Both the position numbers and the translations under genes were made by a program. DNA of 64,000 bases from an uncultured Eudoraea sp. (GTDB taxonomy: Bacteria > Bacteroidota > Bacteroidia > Flavobacteriales > Flavobacteriaceae): NCBI RefSeq assembly GCF_947260015.1, contig NZ_CAMYOM010000005.1, forward strand, positions 124,001 through 188,000, given 5' to 3'. This document shows, piece by piece, positions 35,281 to 43,461 of the stretch; position 1 is the first letter of the stretch, and each line of letters starts with the position of its first letter. The notes under the pieces were generated by a model. That model saw only the letters and a program-made list of their open reading frames with translations, was not told where the DNA came from and ran no database searches.

Positions 35281-36957
35281 ATGGAAGCATTATTGATTTA
35301 CCTTTTAAAAGCCTCGGGAATACTTATTCTATTTTATTTAGTCTACCAGGTATTTCTAAAAAAGGAAACCTTTTTCCGGGTTAACCGCCATTTTTTACTC
35401 ATCGGGGTAATTGCTGCCTTTGTTTGTCCTTTTATCGTTATTAATAATTATGTGGAAATTACAGCGACTCCTTTTACTACTCCTAATTCCTCAGCTGTAA
35501 ATTCCTCTTTTGAGACAAGTCAGCCCTTAATTAATTGGTTGGATTTAATTTATACAGTATACGGTATAGGCATGCTTATACTAGGACTCAAGTTTATTCT
35601 CCAAATCTTTGCCATAAGGAAAGTGATTCACTCAAACAAAATCATTAAAAAGGATGGTTACAATTATATAGAAACTGATAAGGACATTGCCCCTTTTTCA
35701 TTTTTCAGGTATATTTTTTATAACCCAGACAAATTTGAGGCCCTGGAACTTGAAGCAATTTTAAAACACGAACGTGCGCATAGTTGCCAGCAGCATTCTC
35801 TGGACTTACTGATAGCCCATCTGGTTACCATTGTTATGTGGGCAAACCCTTTTAGTTGGCTATACAAAAAAAATATTGAACAAAATCTTGAGTTTTTAGC
35901 AGACGATACGGCTATACAAAGTGTTGTCTCAGGCAAAGCATATAAATACGCTTTACTCAAAGTATCCGGAAATCAATTTTTTACACCAATCACAAATAAT
36001 TTTTACAGTTCATTAATCAAAAAACGAATGGTCATGTTACACAAATCAAAATCACACAAAAGAAACTTACTTAAAATGGCACTAATCCTGCCTGCCTTAG
36101 CAATTTTTCTCTTAAGTTTTAACACGCATACGATCTACGTGCCGAAGACAGCACAGGGTTCTGCTATTATGGTTGCAGAAAGTCTTAAAACCATTGATAT
36201 CCTAATAAATAAGGATACCACAAATGAAGAACTGGAGGAACTTAAAAAAGATCTTTCAGCCAAAGGAATAGATTTCTCTTACACGGCAGTACGTAATGAT
36301 AAGAAGGAGATTATAAATATCGAAATTGATATGCGCTCTAAGAAGAAGGACGGCAAAAAATTAAGAGGTTCCTCTTCATTCGACAATGATGGAAAACCCA
36401 TTGATCCCATAACTATTGTTTTTGACGAAGATAACAACTCCTTTTTTATGGGTGATAATAAGTCAAAACACAAGATTATACATAAAGAAACTGATGTTAA
36501 CACCTGGGTTTACAACGATGATGAGGAACATAAGCTTGTTGAAATAAAAATAGATGATGGCAAGGAAATAATTATTGTAAATGGCAAAGAAGTTTCACGC
36601 GAAGCCTTTGAAGAGATGGAGGAAGAAGACAAGGTGCATAGTAAACATGTTCGGATAGAGAAAAAGAGCTCATCTGGTGGACATACCAAGGTATTTATAG
36701 TTAAGGATACAGATGATGAAGATGATATTGAAGTAATTAGTGAAAATGGTAATGGATTTTTCTTTATTGATACTGATGAAGATGAAGATCAACTTTATAT
36801 TATTGACGGAAAAGAAGGCAGTAAAGAAGATGTTAAATCTTTATCCCCCAATAAGATTGCAACCATAGATGTTTACAAAGGTGATAAGGCGGTTGAAAAG
36901 TATGGAAAAAAAGCAAAAGATGGGGTAATAGTAATTAAAACCAAAAAAGAGAACTAA
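35281..36957 (+). CDS. BlaR1/MecR1-like M56 membrane metalloprotease
   Basis: 558 residues. Several membrane helices in the first 115 residues, then the zinc protease motif HERAH (163-167) with the third ligand region EFLADD (about 204), another helix near 270, and a long periplasmic tail. There is no penicillin-binding domain; the tail is instead very acidic and lysine-rich (390-510) and ends with YIIDGKEGSKEDVKSLSPNK, then VEKYGKKAKDGVIVIKTKK. That ending resembles a TonB-plug beta motif and is common in Bacteroidota M56 proteins. It should sense an envelope signal and inactivate the upstream repressor. Confidence 0.9.
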   Translation: MEALLIYLLKASGILILFYLVYQVFLKKETFFRVNRHFLLIGVIAAFVCPFIVINNYVEITATPFTTPNSSAVNSSFETSQPLINWLDLIYTVYGIGMLILGLKFILQIFAIRKVIHSNKIIKKDGYNYIETDKDIAPFSFFRYIFYNPDKFEALELEAILKHERAHSCQQHSLDLLIAHLVTIVMWANPFSWLYKKNIEQNLEFLADDTAIQSVVSGKAYKYALLKVSGNQFFTPITNNFYSSLIKKRMVMLHKSKSHKRNLLKMALILPALAIFLLSFNTHTIYVPKTAQGSAIMVAESLKTIDILINKDTTNEELEELKKDLSAKGIDFSYTAVRNDKKEIINIEIDMRSKKKDGKKLRGSSSFDNDGKPIDPITIVFDEDNNSFFMGDNKSKHKIIHKETDVNTWVYNDDEEHKLVEIKIDDGKEIIIVNGKEVSREAFEEMEEEDKVHSKHVRIEKKSSSGGHTKVFIVKDTDDEDDIEVISENGNGFFFIDTDEDEDQLYIIDGKEGSKEDVKSLSPNKIATIDVYKGDKAVEKYGKKAKDGVIVIKTKKEN

Positions 36958-36994
36958 TTCCAGAAAGCATCTAAATTTAATATTTATATACTTA

Positions 36995-37024
36995 AAATAC
37001 CGGCCACATTTCTGATCGGTATTT
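36995..37024 (+). terminator. Terminator of the BlaI/M56 pair
   Basis: An 8-base stem AAATACCG/CGGTATTT (36995-37002 with 37017-37024), 14-base loop, then TTTT. It is 38 bases after the stop codon. Confidence 0.8.
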
Positions 37025-37465
37025 TTTTATTTCATGACGGAATAGCCAAAAAAGGTGATTTTTATCAATAAAAAACCCTTGCATTTCAAAAAAAGTTCAA
37101 AATACCCCCTACAAATGTTACTATTTGTAACTTGTTAGATTAATTTATCTTACCATTTATAACATTAAGCAAGGGCATTACAATCAATTTAAAATTCAAA
37201 CCGTCATTTTACTTACAATACTGTATTCAATCTCATTAATTATTGGTGATTTACTTGTCGAGGTAGGTTGGATTCGCATATCTTCGATTTTTAATTAATC
37301 AAAAAGATTTTTTTAACATTATAAAATACAAGTTATGATCACTATTGCCAAGATAATTATATTCGTATTGGTATCCCTGATACTAATAATTACCTAATAA
37401 GAGTTTAGGAATATACTTATATAAATGAAAGCCCTATGCGTTCATTTGTATTCTGTATAAGATAG
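37025..37465. other. Intergenic stretch between the M56 gene and a small ORF
   Basis: About 440 bases. It contains an inverted repeat CCCTTGC/GCAAGGG (37076-37082 with 37169-37175, 86 bases apart), a dyad GTTAC-N5-GTAAC (37117-37131) and a 20-codon hydrophobic frame at 37335-37397. No larger gene is seen. Confidence 0.45.
37335..37397 (+). CDS. Possible 20-residue membrane peptide
   Basis: MITIAKIIIFVLVSLILIIT: one hydrophobic helix with a single lysine near its start. No promoter box or conserved feature can be seen, so it may be a chance frame in A/T-rich DNA. Confidence 0.25.
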   Translation: MITIAKIIIFVLVSLILIIT

Positions 37466-37473
37466 TATATTTG
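37466..37473 (+). promoter_or_regulatory. -7 box of the 50-residue gene
   Basis: TATATTTG is a perfect TAnnTTTG match, with a TTTG at 37445-37448 (17-base spacer, slightly short). The ATG follows 13 bases later. Confidence 0.55.
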
Positions 37474-37486
37474 CAAAAAGCCATAC

Positions 37487-37639
37487 ATGAAAAAAGGACT
37501 CTTTAAGCTTCTTGCCAAGATTAACAAACTGATATTACCTTCCTTTACTAAAAAGAGATTAGACCTTTCCAAAGCCTCCAAGTATCAAATGGCCATTATT
37601 GGGTGGCGTTACTTTATTACTACCAATGCCCTGGATTAA
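37487..37639 (+). CDS. Small basic protein, 50 residues
   Basis: It begins MKKGLFKLLAKINKLILPSF, continues TKKRLDLSKASKYQMAIIGW and ends RYFITTNALD. Basic amphipathic, no signal peptide. The pattern KLLAKINK-LPS-TKK-DL-KASK-Q-AIIGWR-NALD is one I associate with a small protein family of flavobacteria, function unknown. It has its own promoter and its stop overlaps the converging apt stop by 4 bases. Confidence 0.75.
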   Translation: MKKGLFKLLAKINKLILPSFTKKRLDLSKASKYQMAIIGWRYFITTNALD

Positions 37640-38148
37640 AAACTAACCAATGATTTAGTCTGGTAACCATTTAATTTAGCAGCACCTTTAAGGCTCAACA
37701 ACTCCAGTAAAAAATTACATTGTATTACTTTGCCTCCTAATGCTTCCACCAATTCGCAAGTGGCTTTTGCAGTCCCGCCTGTAGCTAAAACATCATCATG
37801 TATAATTACGCTTTCGCCGGGCTGAATACTGTCTGCATGCATTTCCAGAGTGTCTTTCCCATACTCCAATGAATAGGTTCTACTAATCTTATCCGATGGC
37901 AATTTTCCGGCTTTTCGTACGGGAACAAATCCGGCATTTAATCGTGATGCAAGTATTGGAGCAAAGAAAAAACCTCTGCTTTCCATTCCAACCACCTTAT
38001 CTACCCTTACATTGCCAATCATTTTTAACATGGCATCTGCCGCTGCCTGCAATGCGGTGGCATCTTTTAAAAGGGGGGTAATATCCTTAAAGGTCACTCC
38101 TTTCTCAGGAAAATCGTGAATATCTCTAATGTAATTTTTAAAATCCAT
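37636..38148 (-). CDS. apt: Adenine phosphoribosyltransferase
   Basis: 170 residues. Start MDFKNYIRDIHDFPEKGVTF, GMESRGFFFAPILA, the PRPP-binding motif VIIHDDVLATGGTAKATCEL and a LELLSLKGAAKLNGY end. It salvages adenine to AMP with PRPP. It is single, facing away from the tRNA-Arg gene. Confidence 0.96.
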   Translation of the reverse strand: MDFKNYIRDIHDFPEKGVTFKDITPLLKDATALQAAADAMLKMIGNVRVDKVVGMESRGFFFAPILASRLNAGFVPVRKAGKLPSDKISRTYSLEYGKDTLEMHADSIQPGESVIIHDDVLATGGTAKATCELVEALGGKVIQCNFLLELLSLKGAAKLNGYQTKSLVSF

Positions 38149-38167
38149 TTAATTGATAGCTAGTAAT

Positions 38168-38198
38168 TTTGCCTTAAATGTAAAAAGAAATATATTTG
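38168..38198 (+). promoter_or_regulatory. Promoter of tRNA-Arg
   Basis: TTTG (38168-38171), 19-base spacer, TATATTTG (38191-38198): a perfect match to the Bacteroidota promoter. The mature tRNA begins 28 bases later. Confidence 0.85.
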
Positions 38199-38225
38199 CA
38201 GCCCTTTGGGGAACATAATATATTT

Positions 38226-38299
38226 GGCCTCGTAGCATAACTGAATAATGCACTTGATTACGGCTCAAGAGATTACAGGTTTGAATCCTGTCGAGGTCA
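38226..38299 (+). tRNA. tRNA-Arg, anticodon ACG
   Basis: 74 bases form a complete cloverleaf. The acceptor stem is GGCCTCG with CGAGGTC (one G-U pair) and discriminator A. The D stem is GCAT/ATGC. The anticodon stem CTTGA/TCAAG encloses loop TTACGGC (anticodon ACG, presumably edited to ICG). There is a 5-base variable loop, and the T arm ACAGG-TTTGAAT-CCTGT. CCA is not encoded. The D loop reads AACTGAATA with A at position 19, and the T loop has T at 56, so the usual G19-C56 elbow pair is replaced by A19-U56. A promoter lies upstream and a terminator downstream. Confidence 0.9.
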
Positions 38300-38327
38300 C
38301 GAATAAACCACAAAAAGTTGGAAATAC

Positions 38328-38354
38328 AAGCGAGTTTCAAAAAGGAGCTCGCTT
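38328..38354 (+). terminator. Terminator of tRNA-Arg
   Basis: A 7-base stem AAGCGAG/CTCGCTT (38328-38334 with 38348-38354), 13-base loop, followed by CTTTTTT. Confidence 0.8.
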
Positions 38355-38572
38355 CTTTTTTGAAATAAAGCGAAGGGATTCCTTTTGTGGTTTTCAAAGC
38401 GGAGCTTTATCAGGATCATGATCCGCCAATTGGCGGAACTTAATCCTGTGCGACAGGATGCCAACGCACCAGCCACGCCTTCGCGTAGCCGCTATGGCAG
38501 AGCAAGGTGGCCCTTCACTGTCATCCCGATAACTATCAGGAGTCTACCAGACCTTTGACTACCGTTCAGTCG

Positions 38573-38584
38573 CCTGTCGAGGTC
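38573..38584 (+). repeat. Direct repeat of the tRNA-Arg 3' end
   Basis: CCTGTCGAGGTC is identical to 38287-38298 within the tRNA T arm and acceptor stem, 286 bases upstream. Such duplications are left by elements that integrate into tRNA 3' ends; here the span holds no integrase, so at most a scar. Confidence 0.5.
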
Positions 38585-38731
38585 TCATTAATAACATCCA
38601 TTGTCGGCAAGTAAGATAGCCAGGCATTCACATATTTAGACAAATAAGAATCTAAGAGTATTTTGTCCAAGTAAATTAAACTTGAACGGATATCTTTTGT
38701 AATTAGGGCAGACAAATCTAATTTTACGGAT

Positions 38732-38827
38732 ATGAAAACAAAATCCAAAATTATCACGTTTGTTCTGACGCTTGGCAGTGCTTTTGTTATTTTTATGGTA
38801 TTCATGGTAGCATCCAATTTAATGTAG
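38732..38827 (+). CDS. Possible 31-residue membrane peptide
   Basis: MKTKSKIITFVLTLGSAFVI, ending FMVFMVASNLM: a basic N-terminus and one long hydrophobic helix. The composition is that of a true small membrane protein, and it lies in a gene-free stretch on the strand of the next gene. There is no clear promoter box, so the call is tentative. Confidence 0.4.
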   Translation: MKTKSKIITFVLTLGSAFVIFMVFMVASNLM

Positions 38828-38857
38828 GCTCTACTTCAGTCAGGTTAGTCTAATTTG

Positions 38858-38865
38858 TATCTTTG
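38858..38865 (+). promoter_or_regulatory. -7 box of the 97-residue gene
   Basis: TATCTTTG matches TAnnTTTG, 66 bases before the ATG. No TTTG at the proper distance. Confidence 0.4.
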
Positions 38866-38931
38866 CTTTACCTTTCTACTCCAAATCCGTCATGATGTTC
38901 TCATTAATATCATGATCTTAATACCTGAAAA

Positions 38932-39225
38932 ATGCCAAAATCTACCAAAATTTTAGCCATTGTTTTAGTTGTTGTTATCCTGGGCTTTGGTGTGGGAATA
39001 TACCTGCAAGACTTAAAACATGAGGAAAGTACAGCTGCAGCTTGGGAAGCCAACCGGTTTAACGTGGCAAAATTCAACAAGATACTAAAGTATAATTCAA
39101 AAATGAATACGGCCAACTGGGCAGCAATGAAAGATAGTATTTCACAGCAATTAGATTCATTGGTGATCCTAAGATTCAGAAAGGAAATGGACAGCCTCAA
39201 CGCGCTAAAGAATCAAAACCCATAA
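38932..39225 (+). CDS. Hypothetical membrane-anchored protein
   Basis: 97 residues: a basic start and one membrane helix (ILAIVLVVVILGFGVGIYLQ, about 7-26), then a helical, polar domain with NVAKFNKILKYNSKMNTANW and DSISQQLDSLVILRFRKEMD. The topology is N-in with the helical part outside. No family recognised. It converges with the acyl-CoA synthetase gene. Confidence 0.65.
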   Translation: MPKSTKILAIVLVVVILGFGVGIYLQDLKHEESTAAAWEANRFNVAKFNKILKYNSKMNTANWAAMKDSISQQLDSLVILRFRKEMDSLNALKNQNP

Positions 39226-39262
39226 GGGTCTCTTAAATTCTTAAGCAATACAAGAAGCAGCA

Positions 39263-41080
39263 TTAAGCATATATTTCCTGAATTTCCTTTTTGTATTTCT
39301 CCCTTATCACACGTCTTTTGAGCTTTAATGTTGGTGTAAGTTCGGCTACAGAATCATCTTCGTGTATAGGTAACCACACAGCCGGGACAATGCGGAATTT
39401 CTTTATTTGCTCTATATGACTGAATTCGGGATTGTAGTTATCAATTACTTTTTGATATTTTGCAAGAATCCTGTCCTGTTTTACCATATCTTCCAAATTG
39501 GTCCACTTAATATTTTTATGTCTGCACCAATTCTTTAATCCATCCTCTGATGGCACAATGAGTGCAGAAACAAATTTTTGTTTATCCCCGATAACCATGA
39601 TCTGATCAATAACAAAATTTTCCTTTATCCTATTTTCTATGGGTGCAGGTGCGACGTACTTTCCTCCGGAAGTTTTCAATAGCTCCTTCTTCCTGTCTGT
39701 TATTTTTAAAAAATCCTTTCCATTGGGGCCTTTGATCAATTTTCCAATATCCCCGGTGCAAAACCATTTTCTGCCATCTATATCTTTAAACACCTGAGCA
39801 TTTATTTCAGGTTTTTTATAATAGCCCGACATAACATTAGGCCCAATAGCAAGTATTTCACCTTCGTCTTCATTATATTCTCCGGACGACTTATCTATAT
39901 ATAATTCTACCCCGTTTATTGCATAACCTACAGTACCTATTACTGACCCTCCCGGTTTAACGCTATTGACGGTTAAGGTTGGGGAGGTTTCGGTTAAACC
40001 GTAGGCCTCGCGCACGTTGATTCCTGCCGCGCAAAAAACGCGAATTATGTTCATGGGGCAAGGGGCAGAACCCGTAACAATCAGACGTACATTCCCCCCC
40101 AGGGCCTCACGCCATTTGCTAAAAATCAATTTATCTGCAATCCCCCATTTTATCTTATCAATGGGAGATAAATTTTGATCCAGCTCATAATTATCTGTTA
40201 AGCGAAGTGCCCAAAAGAAAAGTGCCTTTTTTGCTCCTTTTAAGTTCAGGCCCTTATTGTAGATCGCTTCATATACTTTTTCCAGCAGTCTTGGCACTGT
40301 TGTAAATACTACTGGTTTTACAGATGCCAAATCACCATTCGGTCCACTCAGGTTATCTGTACCACAAAAATAAATTGAAGTTCCTTCATGGAACCATGCG
40401 AATGAAACCGCTCTTTCATAAATATGACAAAGTGGTAAAAAACTCAGTACATTTTCACCCGTATCCACTTCTAAAAATTTTGAGGTCTCCACAATAACAT
40501 GCATTATATTGTTATGAGTTAACATAACCCCTTTTGGATTACCTGTTGTTCCCGAGGTATATATAATAGTAGCCAAATCTTCCCCGGTAATTTTTTTCTT
40601 AATTTCTTCAACTTCTTTTAGTCCTTCCTTGTACAGTATTTCTTCCCAAAATGGTCTCCCCTTGACATTATCAAAAGTGTAAATACTCTTTAAACTTGCA
40701 ACATTTTTTCGGGTAGACGACAGTTTATCATAAAGATCGAGTCCGCCACAAAAGGCAGCCTTTACTTCTACTTCATTCAGGATATATTCAAACTCTGAAA
40801 TACTTATTGTTGGGTATAATGGAATACTTATAAGTCCGGCCATCTGCAGAGCAAAATCCATAATTACCCATTCGGGCCTGTTTTTATAGATTACCATTGC
40901 CACTTTATCCCCGGGCTTTAATCCAAGTTTCACTAAACCTGACGCAGCTTGTTCTGCATAATTTTTTACATCTTCTGTGCTATAGGAATTCCAATTACTT
41001 TCAACATCCCGGCCACTTAAGGAAGCTTCAAGAGGGTTGGTGTTTAGTTGATTGTAAAGAAGGTCAAAAAGTCTGGTCAT
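39263..41080 (-). CDS. Long-chain acyl-CoA synthetase (AMP-forming)
   Basis: 605 residues, adenylate-forming superfamily. The P-loop-like A3 motif is TIIYTSGTTGNPKGVMLTHN, followed by FLPLCHIYERAVSF, the VREAYGLTETSPTLTVN motif, WFCTGDIGKL and ITDRKKELLKTSGGKYVAPA. The subtype is the long FACS found in Bacteroidota and eukaryotes. It activates a carboxylic acid to its CoA ester and is the last gene of the acyl-CoA cluster; in the 4-hydroxy-acid reading it would correspond to LvaE. Confidence 0.93.
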   Translation of the reverse strand: MTRLFDLLYNQLNTNPLEASLSGRDVESNWNSYSTEDVKNYAEQAASGLVKLGLKPGDKVAMVIYKNRPEWVIMDFALQMAGLISIPLYPTISISEFEYILNEVEVKAAFCGGLDLYDKLSSTRKNVASLKSIYTFDNVKGRPFWEEILYKEGLKEVEEIKKKITGEDLATIIYTSGTTGNPKGVMLTHNNIMHVIVETSKFLEVDTGENVLSFLPLCHIYERAVSFAWFHEGTSIYFCGTDNLSGPNGDLASVKPVVFTTVPRLLEKVYEAIYNKGLNLKGAKKALFFWALRLTDNYELDQNLSPIDKIKWGIADKLIFSKWREALGGNVRLIVTGSAPCPMNIIRVFCAAGINVREAYGLTETSPTLTVNSVKPGGSVIGTVGYAINGVELYIDKSSGEYNEDEGEILAIGPNVMSGYYKKPEINAQVFKDIDGRKWFCTGDIGKLIKGPNGKDFLKITDRKKELLKTSGGKYVAPAPIENRIKENFVIDQIMVIGDKQKFVSALIVPSEDGLKNWCRHKNIKWTNLEDMVKQDRILAKYQKVIDNYNPEFSHIEQIKKFRIVPAVWLPIHEDDSVAELTPTLKLKRRVIREKYKKEIQEIYA

Positions 41081-41170
41081 AGGACACTATATTTTTTGGT
41101 TTGGCATTGGTTTATTTATAAAATTAGTAATTATTTGAATGATCAATGTTGTTCACATAAATTATGAAAC

Positions 41171-41635
41171 TTACTCAAACATCAAACTAATAAATTCAGC
41201 CACACATGCTGGTTTATCATATCCCTCAATCTCCACCACACAATTACTAGTAATTTTCAGACCCTTCTCCCCGTAATTTTCAATTTTTTGAATAGTACAG
41301 ATTAACCTGAGCTGACTATCTACTAAAACAGGGCTTGGAAATCGTACTTTATTCAACCCATAATTTATACCCATTTTGGCAGATTTAACTAACAAAACAT
41401 CTTTTAAAAGTTTAGCTAAAAGTGCAAGTGACATAAAACCGTGTGCCACCGGCTTTTTAAAAGGTGAGTATTTTTCTGCTTTTTCAACATCTACATGTAT
41501 CCATTGGAAATCCATGGTGGCTTTGGCAAAGTCATTAATCATTTCCTGGGTTACCGTTAGCCAATCGCCGGCCGGTAAAGTTTGACCTTCAATTGCCCGA
41601 AAGTCAGCAAAATTCTCTAATTCTAAATTGGCCAT
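41171..41635 (-). CDS. MaoC-like (R)-specific enoyl-CoA hydratase
   Basis: 154 residues from the ATG at 41633-41635 (MANLELENFADFRAIEGQTL); the earlier ATG lies inside the upstream SDR gene. Hot-dog fold; the hydratase motif is ATMDFQWIHVDVEKA (Asp...His pair) followed by FKKPVAHGFMSLALL. It hydrates trans-2-enoyl-CoA to (R)-3-hydroxyacyl-CoA or the reverse. It starts 5 bases after the SDR stop. Confidence 0.9.
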   Translation of the reverse strand: MANLELENFADFRAIEGQTLPAGDWLTVTQEMINDFAKATMDFQWIHVDVEKAEKYSPFKKPVAHGFMSLALLAKLLKDVLLVKSAKMGINYGLNKVRFPSPVLVDSQLRLICTIQKIENYGEKGLKITSNCVVEIEGYDKPACVAEFISLMFE

Positions 41636-41640
41636 ATTAA

Positions 41641-42378
41641 TTATCTTGAAGTTCCACCATCTATTGTAAGGCATATACCCGAAACAAAACGGGCTTCATC
41701 CGATGCCAGGTATAGGTAGCCATAGGCAATATCTATGGGTTGAGCTACAGTACGCAGGGGAATACTATCTTTGATTTTAGCAAAATGTTCTTCCGGTATC
41801 TTGTCTACCATATCCGTCATGGTGAAACCGGGTGCTATGGCATTGGCCGTTATGCCATACTTGCCAAATTCCATCGTCCAGGTTTTTGCCATGGCAATAA
41901 CACCTGCTTTGGTAGCGGCATAATTTGTCTGTCCAAAATTACCCCTTAAACCAACATTTGAAGCGGCACTTACAATCCTTCCATACGTATTGGCCTTCAT
42001 ATAAGGTACAACAGCCTGGGTACAGATAAATACCCCTTTCAGATTAACCTCTATAACCGAGTCCCATTCTTCCTCGCTCATTTTTTCGAGCGTTCTGTCT
42101 CTCGTAATTCCCGCATTATTAATAAGAATATCTATTTTACCATATTTTTCATTTACATTTTTGAAAAGTTTTTCTACTGCAGGTTTATCGGTTACAGAAA
42201 CCTGATTATACTCTGCTTTTCCCCCGGTCTCATTTATGCTATCAGCTACCTTCTGTCCTTGCGGCAGCAGGTCCATAATAATTACTGTCGCTCCTTCTTT
42301 TGCAAAGAGTTCGGATATGGCCTGGCCAATTCCACGGGCACCTCCTGTAACTATGGCTATTTTGTCTTTTAGTCTCAT
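41641..42378 (-). CDS. FabG-type SDR (3-oxoacyl reductase)
   Basis: 245 residues. TGGARGIGQAI cofactor motif (11-21), NNAG (about 88-91), SNVGLRGNFGQTNYAATKAG with the catalytic Ser/Tyr/Lys, and a terminal GICLTIDGGTSR. It works on 3-hydroxyacyl/3-oxoacyl thioesters; pairing with a MaoC hydratase suggests the (R)-3-hydroxyacyl-CoA stereochemistry. Confidence 0.92.
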   Translation of the reverse strand: MRLKDKIAIVTGGARGIGQAISELFAKEGATVIIMDLLPQGQKVADSINETGGKAEYNQVSVTDKPAVEKLFKNVNEKYGKIDILINNAGITRDRTLEKMSEEEWDSVIEVNLKGVFICTQAVVPYMKANTYGRIVSAASNVGLRGNFGQTNYAATKAGVIAMAKTWTMEFGKYGITANAIAPGFTMTDMVDKIPEEHFAKIKDSIPLRTVAQPIDIAYGYLYLASDEARFVSGICLTIDGGTSR

Positions 42379-42486
42379 TTCTTATAGTTCATTAATTATG
42401 TAGTTTTTATCCGTATATGCGGAATTTTATCCTTTAAACTAAGCAGAACTTTAATTTAAAGCAAAATATCTCGAAATGGGATAAAC

Positions 42487-43461
42487 TTAAACTTCTATTA
42501 CCAATTTACCTCTGACCTTTCTGTTTATAATTTCGTCCAATGCCCTGGAGACTTCCTTCAATTCATAAGTCTTATGGATATGGGGTCTTAACCTGCCCTC
42601 ATCATACCATTTCATTAAAGTCCTGGTATTCTCCATATTCTCCTTTGGATTTCTCATAGCAAAATCGCCCCAAAATACCCCAACTATAGAAGCAGTCTTA
42701 AGCAAAGGCAGATTTAAAGGCATTTTAGGTATAGTACCGGAAGCAAATCCTACTACCAGATATCTCCCCTCCCATGCAATCCCCCTAAATGCCGCCTCAG
42801 AATATTCGCCACCAACAGGATCGTATATAACATCTACCCCTTTATTATCAGTCAATCTTTTTATTTCAGACTTCAGATCTTGCTCGGAATAGTTAATGGT
42901 TTGATCAGCGCCATATTCTCTGCATAATTGCAATTTTTCTTCTGTAGACGCTGCCGCAATTACTTTTGCGCCCATTAATTTACCTAATTCCACGGCTGCC
43001 AAACCAACTCCACCCGAAGCGCCAAGCACGAGCAATGTTTCGCCCTTTGCCAGCTTTGCCCGGTCTTTAAGCGCATGATAAGAGGTCCCATATGCCACCA
43101 TAAATGACGCTGCAATTGGGAAATTCATTTTTTTTGATTTCAGGAAACACGTATTGGATGGCACTACTACTTCCTCTGCAAAACCTCCGTTCAAGACAAA
43201 TCCGAAGACCTCATCACCCACTGCCAGGTGTTTTACCTCATCGCCAATCTCCTTTACGACCCCGGCAATATCGCTGCCCGGTGTGAAAGGAAGCTCTGGT
43301 TTAAACTGGTATAAACCCTGGATAATTAATGTGTCAGGGAAATTTATTCCACAGGCTTTTACTTGCACCACTACCTCTTTTGCTTTGGGTTTTAAACCAG
43401 GCATTTCTTCTAAAACCAGAGAAGAAGGTGGTCCGAATTCTTTACATCGTATGGCCTTCAT
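42487..43461 (-). CDS. NADPH:quinone oxidoreductase-type MDR enzyme
   Basis: 324 residues, zinc-free medium-chain reductase: FPDTLIIQGLYQFKPELPFT, GSDIAGVVKEIGDEV, the cofactor motif VLGASGGVGLAAVELGKLMG, DVIYDPVGGEYSEAAFRGI. Family members reduce quinones or alpha,beta-unsaturated carbonyl compounds. Its start overlaps the stop of the next gene upstream by 20 bases. Confidence 0.9.
   Translation of the reverse strand: MKAIRCKEFGPPSSLVLEEMPGLKPKAKEVVVQVKACGINFPDTLIIQGLYQFKPELPFTPGSDIAGVVKEIGDEVKHLAVGDEVFGFVLNGGFAEEVVVPSNTCFLKSKKMNFPIAASFMVAYGTSYHALKDRAKLAKGETLLVLGASGGVGLAAVELGKLMGAKVIAAASTEEKLQLCREYGADQTINYSEQDLKSEIKRLTDNKGVDVIYDPVGGEYSEAAFRGIAWEGRYLVVGFASGTIPKMPLNLPLLKTASIVGVFWGDFAMRNPKENMENTRTLMKWYDEGRLRPHIHKTYELKEVSRALDEIINRKVRGKLVIEV

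Larger units (their letters stand above)
38300..38731. repeat. Structured repeat-rich intergenic region after tRNA-Arg
   Basis: No gene is seen. Inverted repeats follow each other: AAACCACAAAA with TTTTGTGGTTT (38305-38315 with 38383-38393) around the tRNA terminator; GGATCATGATCC (38413-38424); TCCGCCAATTGGCGGA (38422-38437); ATCCTGT-GCG-ACAGGAT (38443-38459). The part 38400-38560 is clearly richer in G+C than its flanks. It ends with a copy of the tRNA 3' end at 38573-38584. It looks like a dispersed repeat or a decayed insertion. Confidence 0.6.

Noticed and set aside
37101-37148. A third nitrogen-type site (TACCCCC) before a near -7 box TAATTTAT
   Set aside because: The ACCC is not followed by GGGGT at the right spacing and the -7 box has two mismatches, so the resemblance is too weak.
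38149-38397. 82-codon minus-strand frame upstream of apt
   Set aside because: It is antisense to tRNA-Arg and its terminator.
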